NCBI GenBank assembly: GCA_964370735.1
Contig: CAYJLC010000018.1
Location: 1 to 38,056 of the forward strand
Reading direction: 5' to 3'
Source: CAYJLC01 sp964370735
GTDB taxonomy: Bacteria; Bacillota; Clostridia; Oscillospirales; Butyricicoccaceae
DNA: 38,056 nt
The first letter of the stretch is position 1. Every line of letters begins with the position of its first letter. A program made the position numbers and the translations under genes. Below are positions 33,364 through 38,056 of the stretch, piece by piece. Below the pieces are notes generated by a model that worked only from the letters and a program-made list of their open reading frames with translations, made no database searches and had not been told where the DNA came from.

Positions 33364-33377
33364 CAACAAATATGTTG
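33364..33377. promoter_or_regulatory. Candidate Crp/Fnr-family operator
   Basis: CAACA-N4-TGTTG is a perfect 5-4-5 inverted repeat, the same geometry as the FNR box (TTGAT-N4-ATCAA). It lies between the 4Fe-4S gene and the regulator gene. Confidence 0.6.
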
Positions 33378-33400
33378 TCTAGCCAACGAAAGGACGTAAT

Positions 33401-34057
33401 ATGAAAAATAATTTTTTTGTACTCGAGAATAATATGCTTTTTGATAAAATTTCACAAAATGATTTTAAAACGATGTTTTCTTGCCTTGGTGCCTATGAAA
33501 AAAGCTTTGAAAAGAAAGAAATTGTTGCATTAGCAGGGGATAGGGTCGATTTTTTGGGAATAGTTATTTCTGGTTCGGTGAAACTAGTAAGAACTGATGA
33601 AAATGGAAATGAAACAATTTTATCAGAAATATCAGAAGGTGACTCTTTTGGTGAGGCACTGGCGTGTGCTGAGGTATATTCTTGTCCTTTTACAATTATT
33701 TCTTCGCAAAAAACAGAGATTTTATTCTTAAATTATGCGAAGCTTATTAAAACGTGCAATAATTCTTGTGTTTTTCACTCTAGACTTATCGAAAATTTGC
33801 TAAAACTTATTGCTCACAAGAATATTTACCTAAATCAGAAAATTGAGATAATATCAAAGCGTACTCTGCGTGAAAAAATCCTGTGTTATTTTGATTTTGA
33901 GCGAAAAGGGAAGAAAATATTTGAAATTTCATTAAATCGTGAGGATTTTGCAAGCTATATATGTGCAGATAGAAGTGCATTGTCGGCAGAATTATCAAAA
34001 ATGCAAAAAGAGGGGATTTTATTATATAATAAAAATAAATTTGAGATATTATATTAG
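33401..34057 (+). CDS. Crp/Fnr-family transcriptional regulator
   Basis: 218 residues: a cyclic-nucleotide-binding-type sensor (about 20-130; SGSVKLVRTDENGNE, EGDSFGEALACA), a long helix, then a winged-helix HTH (about 150-215; LNREDFASYICADRSALSAELSKMQKEGIL). The N-terminal Cys set of oxygen-sensing FNR is absent. Such regulators beside 4Fe-4S/Hcp proteins respond to NO or redox stress (HcpR-like) in anaerobes, which is the best guess here. AAAGGA precedes ATG 33401. It is likely autoregulated by the palindrome 33364-33377. Confidence 0.88.
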   Translation: MKNNFFVLENNMLFDKISQNDFKTMFSCLGAYEKSFEKKEIVALAGDRVDFLGIVISGSVKLVRTDENGNETILSEISEGDSFGEALACAEVYSCPFTIISSQKTEILFLNYAKLIKTCNNSCVFHSRLIENLLKLIAHKNIYLNQKIEIISKRTLREKILCYFDFERKGKKIFEISLNREDFASYICADRSALSAELSKMQKEGILLYNKNKFEILY

Positions 34058-34156
34058 ATAGTAGGAAGAGGATGGTTTTTTAAATAAATCAGTATTTTTG
34101 TATAAAGTGCACAAAAAATTAGCGAAAATTCCTACATATTGATTAGGTAAAAGCTA

Positions 34157-34185
34157 TTGTAATAAAGTTAATACTATGATAAAAT
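34157..34185 (+). promoter_or_regulatory. Promoter of the sulfatase gene
   Basis: TTGTAA (34157-34162), 17-bp spacer, TAAAAT (34180-34185) with TGA before the -10 (extended). The leader to ATG 34245 is about 53 nt. Confidence 0.6.
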
Positions 34186-34244
34186 ATAAGAGATAAGAGG
34201 ACTAGTCACTGTGCGACTTTCCGGAATTGAGAGGAAAAATAATT

Positions 34245-36035
34245 ATGAAAGCAATTATGTTAATGTTTGATTCATTAAGCAGAAGAATGGTAGCCCCATA
34301 CACTGACTTAGACATCAAAACGCCGAACTTTGATAGATTATCGAAGAAAGCTGTAACTTTTAACAATTTTTTCACAGGTAGTTTGCCATGTATGCCTGTA
34401 AGACGTGAACTTCATACAGGAAGATATAATTTCTTACACAGAACTTGGGGACCTATTGAACCATTCGACGTGTCAATGCCTGAAATGCTTAAAAAGAGTG
34501 GAGTTTACACTCATCTAGTGAGTGACCACATGCATTATTGGGACGATGGTGGTGCTACATATCACGCGAGATACAATTCTTGGGAATGTTGCAGAGGGCA
34601 AGCAGCTGACAACTGGGTTGGTAAAGTGGAAGCACCAGAAATTCCAGACCATGTTCCTACTATGAGAGAATTTACTCACCCAAATTGGTGGAAAAACTAC
34701 TGGAAAAATCATCATAAAATTAAAGAAGAAAATTACTACCCACAAATAGCGACTTTCAATGGTGGTATGAAATTCTTAGAAGATAATGTTAAAGAAGATA
34801 ACTGGTTTGTTCAAATTGAAACTTTCGACCCGCACGAGCCGTTCGATATTCCTGATGAGTATAGATATTTATATGAAAATGAAGGGGATTACACTGGCGA
34901 TTTCTTCAATCTTCCTTCTTATGGCGTTGTTATGGAAACAGAAGAAGAGAAAAAACACGCTCAAAACCTTTATAAATCGCTTATCACTATGTGTGACGAT
35001 AGCGTAGGTCGTGTCCTTGATTTTATGGATGAAAACAATATGTGGGAAGACACAATGCTTATTCTAAACTGTGACCATGGATTACTAGTTGGTGAAAAAG
35101 ATTGGTGGGCAAAATCTGTAATGCCTTGTTATAATGAGGTTACAAACTTACCATTCTTCGTATATGACCCAAGAAGCAAACAAACAGGTAGAAGAAAATC
35201 ACTTGCTCAAACTATCGATATTGCACCTACATTACTAGACTTCTTTGGACTTTCTGTTCCTGAAGAAATGCAAGGCAGACCACTTACTCCGATTATTGAA
35301 GACGATACACCGATTAGAGAATATGGCTTATTTGGATACCACGCATCTTTTATAAATGTAGTTGATAATGACGGTCACGTTTATATGAGAGCATCTGAAA
35401 CAATCGGAAACGAGCCTTGTTTTGAATATACAACAATGCCGACAACTCGTTCTGGTTTATATTCAGTTGATAGAATGCAAAAAGCTGAATTTGTAGAACC
35501 ATTCTCATTCACAAAGGGCATAAAACAATTAAAATTACCTGCTGAAAGCAAAATGGGAGCGCCTATTTTCTGCAATTCATTCCAATATGGACATTTATTA
35601 TGGGATTTAAACACTGACCCTGAGCAATTAAATCCTGTTGACGATTTAGAACTTGAAGCAAAAATGATTAATACTTTAATTCAAGGTATGATTGAAAGTG
35701 ATAGCCCAATTGAGCAATATGCCCGCGTGGGACTAGATAAAGATAAAACTTATACAGCCGAAGACGTAGCTAAAATGAGAGAAAACAGAAAAACTGTAAC
35801 CGATTCATTATTAGAAGGCGTTGCTTGGGAACAAGAAGCTGTAACATTGTTTATTGCACTTGCTGGAAATATGACTGATAAAGGCGTATCTGAAGCGAAA
35901 GAAATTCTGAAAGAACAAAGCAAGCAAGATGGAAAAATTTCTTTAGATATGGTAATTGAGCTTGTAAACAAAAAATACGTTAAAAACCCAAGTCAAGCAA
36001 AATACTTTATTTCAAAACTTCTTAGAGTGAAATAA
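34245..36035 (+). CDS. Sulfatase (alkaline-phosphatase superfamily, Cys-type CxPxR)
   Basis: 596 residues from ATG 34245 (RBS GAGAGGAAA; TTG 34227 is within the RBS region). The formylglycine motif is C-M-P-V-R at Cys49-Arg53, the Cys type, followed by ELHTGRYNF. Metal-binding Asp9 lies in MFDSLSRR; FDPHEPFD and NCDHGLLVGEKDWWAKS give further Asp, His and Lys sites; LAQTIDIAPTLLDFFG is typical of the C-terminal half. It removes sulfate esters from sugars, after a radical-SAM maturase (anSME) turns the Cys into formylglycine; no such maturase is in the window. No signal peptide is visible, so it is predicted to be cytoplasmic. The GntR regulator and propeller genes follow. Confidence 0.93.
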   Translation: MKAIMLMFDSLSRRMVAPYTDLDIKTPNFDRLSKKAVTFNNFFTGSLPCMPVRRELHTGRYNFLHRTWGPIEPFDVSMPEMLKKSGVYTHLVSDHMHYWDDGGATYHARYNSWECCRGQAADNWVGKVEAPEIPDHVPTMREFTHPNWWKNYWKNHHKIKEENYYPQIATFNGGMKFLEDNVKEDNWFVQIETFDPHEPFDIPDEYRYLYENEGDYTGDFFNLPSYGVVMETEEEKKHAQNLYKSLITMCDDSVGRVLDFMDENNMWEDTMLILNCDHGLLVGEKDWWAKSVMPCYNEVTNLPFFVYDPRSKQTGRRKSLAQTIDIAPTLLDFFGLSVPEEMQGRPLTPIIEDDTPIREYGLFGYHASFINVVDNDGHVYMRASETIGNEPCFEYTTMPTTRSGLYSVDRMQKAEFVEPFSFTKGIKQLKLPAESKMGAPIFCNSFQYGHLLWDLNTDPEQLNPVDDLELEAKMINTLIQGMIESDSPIEQYARVGLDKDKTYTAEDVAKMRENRKTVTDSLLEGVAWEQEAVTLFIALAGNMTDKGVSEAKEILKEQSKQDGKISLDMVIELVNKKYVKNPSQAKYFISKLLRVK

Positions 36036-36047
36036 TTCTTAAATTTA

Positions 36048-36076
36048 TTGACTTAAAGCTTGAACTAAGTTATAAT
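36048..36076 (+). promoter_or_regulatory. Promoter of the GntR regulator gene
   Basis: TTGACT (36048-36053), 17-bp spacer, TATAAT (36071-36076). An inverted repeat (36067-36076 with 36088-36097, 9 of 10 matched) overlaps the -10 and start, a likely operator. Confidence 0.8.
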
Positions 36077-36113
36077 ATAATTAACAAATTATAAGTTGAC
36101 AGAGGTGAGAGGT

Positions 36114-36803
36114 ATGTTACAAAGAAAAAATGTGTGTGCAAGCATCGTAGATGATGTTATGGAGAAAATAAAAAACAAAGAGCTTTTGCCAGGAGATAAA
36201 TTGCCTAACGAAAAAGATATGGCAGATGAATATGGTGTGTCAAGAATATCTTTAAGGGAAGCTTTGAGATATCTTTCAGCAAAAGGACTTGTTGTGACAA
36301 GGCATGGAGAAGGCTCGTTTATTAACGAATACGACCCAGACCTTATCGCCGAAACTTTTTACAACTTTTCACTACTTACAGATAATCCTATAACTGAAAT
36401 GCTAGAACTAAGAAAAGTTATGGAATCGCAAGCGGCAAGGCTTTGTGCAATAAATGCTACTGAAGAAGAAATTGAAGAAATAGGAAAGTATAAATCGCTA
36501 AGAGAAGTTGAAGTTGAGGAACATTTAGATAGTCGCTTTGAATATGATAGATTATTCCATCTTTCTATTGCAAAAGCATCACATAATCAAATTTTTTATA
36601 AATTTATTGAAACAATTCACCTAACTATCGAAATTCATCAAAGAGAATATACAAAAAATTCAGAAAATGTAACTACAACAACGAATTTCCATAGTAAAAT
36701 TTATAATTATATCAAAGACAGAAATTCAGAAAAAGCTGCTGAGGCTATGTATGACCACTTAGAAGAAGTAGAAAATTCTGTTATAGAGTATTTCGAAAAG
36801 TAA
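36114..36803 (+). CDS. GntR-family (FadR subfamily) transcriptional regulator
   Basis: 229 residues. The N-terminus is a winged helix (about residues 8-75: LPGDKLPNEKDMADEYGVSRISLREALRYLSAKGLVVTRHGEGSF cut at the wing) followed by an all-helical FCD effector domain (about 85-220), with Asp, Arg and His positions (LELRKVME, DRLFHLSIAKASHN, FHSKIYNYI) seen in metal-binding FCD proteins. ATG 36114 is preferred over TTG 36096 because GAGGTGA lies 5 nt before it. FadR-type regulators typically respond to sugar acids or other pathway metabolites. It is placed between the sulfatase and propeller genes and is likely their local regulator. Confidence 0.9.
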   Translation: MLQRKNVCASIVDDVMEKIKNKELLPGDKLPNEKDMADEYGVSRISLREALRYLSAKGLVVTRHGEGSFINEYDPDLIAETFYNFSLLTDNPITEMLELRKVMESQAARLCAINATEEEIEEIGKYKSLREVEVEEHLDSRFEYDRLFHLSIAKASHNQIFYKFIETIHLTIEIHQREYTKNSENVTTTTNFHSKIYNYIKDRNSEKAAEAMYDHLEEVENSVIEYFEK

Positions 36804-36807
36804 TTTA

Positions 36808-36842
36808 AAAAGCAGAGAAGTGTAAAATTAATCTCTGCTTTT
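36808..36842 (+). terminator. Intrinsic terminator of the GntR gene
   Basis: AAAAGCAGAGA (36808-36818) pairs with TCTCTGCTTTT (36832-36842) around a 13-nt loop, then T and A residues. The next gene then needs its own promoter or read-through. Confidence 0.8.
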
Positions 36843-36857
36843 ATAATAAGACAAGAG

Positions 36858-36876
36858 GACAGATAACTTATTTGTC
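36858..36876. promoter_or_regulatory. Palindrome ahead of the propeller gene
   Basis: GACAGATAA-C-TTATTTGTC, 8 of 9 pairs matched, lies 20 nt before ATG 36897. It shares AACTTA with the inverted repeat at the GntR promoter. It could be an operator of the FadR-type regulator. Confidence 0.4.
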
Positions 36877-36896
36877 ATATATAAACGGAGGATAAG

Positions 36897-37934
36897 ATGA
36901 AAGTAACAAGACAAGTTTTCGAAGAATTTGAAAAACTATACGCAACAGCCCCTGTATTTAAAAACGGCGGGCTTGTAAAAATCTTCGCAGGACAAGAAGC
37001 ACAAGGGAAATGTGTTGCAATCGACCCTAGAGATGGTTCTAAAAAAACTGTTTGGGACGGTGAAAACACAGGCGGAACAATGACAATCTGGCAGTTAAAC
37101 GAAGATGGTGACATCTATGCAAACCAAAGATTTTTCCCAATATTCCACGGACCAGACTGCGCGTTATGTCATGGTCGCGAAACAGAAACAGGATATGATG
37201 TAACAGAAGTTCAAATCATCCCTTGGTTACATAGATTTGACGTTTTAACACTTAAATCTGGCGAAAAAGTTTTCTTAGGTGCAACTTTAGCGAAATTCAA
37301 AGAAAACAAAGACGACTGGTCAAACCCTGGTGAAATTTTAATCGGAAAAGTAAACGAAGACCCACGAGTTGCTATGGATTTAAAAGCTATCAAAGAGGGA
37401 ATCACAAAAAATCACGGTTATGTTCAAACGACATATAATGGCAAGCACGTTGTTCTAATTTCAGGCGTAGAAGGACTATTTTGTGTTTATGTTCCTGAAA
37501 AATTCGATGACGAGTGGAAAATTGAGCATTTAATCAAACGTGAACTTTCTGACGCTTGTGTAGTTGACTTTGACGACGATGGTGTTGATGAAATCGTTGT
37601 AATCGAAGGTTTCCACGGAAACAGAATTACAGTTAACAAATTAGTAGACGGTGAGTGGGTAGAAACTTTCTCAAAAGACTGCGAGTTTGGTCACGGTTTA
37701 TTCGGTGGTAAACTTTTAGGCAAAAACAGATTTATCGCAGGTTGGAGACAAGGCACAAAAGAACTAATTATGTTCACAAAAAATGGCGATACAGTTGAAG
37801 AATTGGTGCTAGGCGAAGGTGGAACTTCTCAATTTAACGTTTGGGAAGACGAAAATGCAGCTTATGTGCTTTCGGCAGACAGACAAGCAATTGGTCAAAC
37901 AGGTCAACTTGCTTTATATAAAATTACAAAATAA
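36897..37934 (+). CDS. Predicted beta-propeller protein, function unknown
   Basis: 345 residues of beta-rich sequence with no signal peptide. A segment DFDDDGVDEIVVIEG resembles an FG-GAP/VCBS calcium loop; blade-like strands recur (FDVLTLKSGEKVFLGATL; HVVLISGVEGLFCVYVP; NRFIAGWRQGTKELIMF). I do not recognise the family. HGPDCALCHGRE and GFHGNRITV could hold metal or substrate. AGGATAAG with GGAGG ahead of the ATG is a good RBS. Placement between a FadR-type regulator and a possible UlaG-like gene suggests a role in carbohydrate processing, perhaps as a lyase, isomerase or binding protein. Confidence 0.75.
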   Translation: MKVTRQVFEEFEKLYATAPVFKNGGLVKIFAGQEAQGKCVAIDPRDGSKKTVWDGENTGGTMTIWQLNEDGDIYANQRFFPIFHGPDCALCHGRETETGYDVTEVQIIPWLHRFDVLTLKSGEKVFLGATLAKFKENKDDWSNPGEILIGKVNEDPRVAMDLKAIKEGITKNHGYVQTTYNGKHVVLISGVEGLFCVYVPEKFDDEWKIEHLIKRELSDACVVDFDDDGVDEIVVIEGFHGNRITVNKLVDGEWVETFSKDCEFGHGLFGGKLLGKNRFIAGWRQGTKELIMFTKNGDTVEELVLGEGGTSQFNVWEDENAAYVLSADRQAIGQTGQLALYKITK

Positions 37935-37961
37935 TTTAAATTAAGATAGGAGAACAAGATT

Positions 37962-38056
37962 ATGGCAACTAAAGATCAAAAAGGTTTCAGCGATAACGTT
38001 GGACAAGGTGATTTATCAAAAGTAACTAAAGAAGTTTGGAGAGAGAAATGTTTCCC
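37962..38056 (+). CDS. 5' end of a possible UlaG-like lactonase (3' truncated by the window)
   Basis: ATG 37962 with AGGAGAAC upstream begins an open frame of 31 codons that runs out of the window. The last residues, LSKVTKEVWREKCFP, resemble the N-terminal K-x-x-R-E-S-W-x-x-x-x-F-P of the UlaG-type metallo-beta-lactamase-fold L-ascorbate-6-phosphate lactonases, and that is the best guess. The catalytic HxHxDH region is not in view, so it is tentative. It follows the propeller gene by 27 nt and is likely co-transcribed. Confidence 0.45.
   Translation, partial: MATKDQKGFSDNVGQGDLSKVTKEVWREKCF

Noticed and set aside
34064..34137. GTAGGAA/TTCCTAC inverted repeat before the sulfatase
   Set aside because: 7-bp arms more than 50 nt apart in AT-rich DNA; could be chance.
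1..38056. CRISPR arrays, tRNA or rRNA genes, riboswitches, prophage
   Set aside because: No spaced direct repeats, cloverleaf ends, conserved rRNA stretches, recognisable aptamer or phage module seen on either strand.

Overview
The window is AT-rich Gram-positive DNA, most likely from an uncultured, anaerobic, spore-forming member of the Clostridia. It carries dipicolinate synthase (dpaA-dpaB) and a CwlD-like spore-cortex amidase, the MEP isoprenoid genes ispD-ispF, tig-clpP-clpX, S-layer-homology (SLH) surface proteins, a ferredoxin/Crp-Fnr pair and a Cys-type sulfatase. RBSs are strong (AGGAGG, GAGGTGATA), and several genes start with TTG. No tRNA, rRNA or CRISPR array is visible, and no gene-free stretch reaches 300 bases.

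Layout. 1-7.3 kb: a 5'-truncated SLH-anchored esterase converges on a minus-strand pair, an SLH-anchored phosphodiester glycosidase and a fused AroE-AroK shikimate enzyme. 7.4-11.9 kb: a plus-strand run of class I aminotransferase, ispD, ispF, CwlD-like amidase and radA. 11.9-17.5 kb, minus strand: a MATE transporter with an operator-like promoter, then a divergent type IIA topoisomerase pair (ParE/ParC-like). 17.7-24.0 kb, plus strand: SLH-transglutaminase, signal peptidase I, RbgA, a broken RAYT transposase carrying GC-rich REP-like repeats, a DUF4177 mini-gene, rnhB, a YraN-family gene, thrC and a 59-residue membrane protein. 24.0-28.3 kb: a small DUF1540 gene (minus), a metallophosphoesterase, then tig-clpP-clpX. 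28.3-29.7 kb: dpaA-dpaB (minus). 29.8-32.1 kb: an EF-G paralogue and a promoter-driven fragment of a radical-SAM gene. 32.1-34.1 kb: a zinc-ribbon/CD225-like membrane protein, and a 4Fe-4S protein divergent from a Crp/Fnr regulator with a palindrome between them. 34.2 kb to the end: sulfatase, FadR-type GntR regulator, a predicted beta-propeller protein and the start of what may be a UlaG-like lactonase. This last block looks like a small sugar-catabolic locus.

Three large SLH proteins and a signal peptidase point to an S-layer cell surface. Housekeeping functions (isoprenoids, shikimate, threonine, protein quality control, ribosome assembly) are interleaved with sporulation genes. The most unusual sequence features are the REP-like inverted pair inside the interrupted RAYT gene, a 16-bp hairpin presenting the RBS of the spore amidase in its loop, two operator-like repeat systems (MATE promoter; ferredoxin/Crp promoter), the radical-SAM remnant, and the sulfatase/GntR/propeller/UlaG-like cluster with an unassigned propeller protein.
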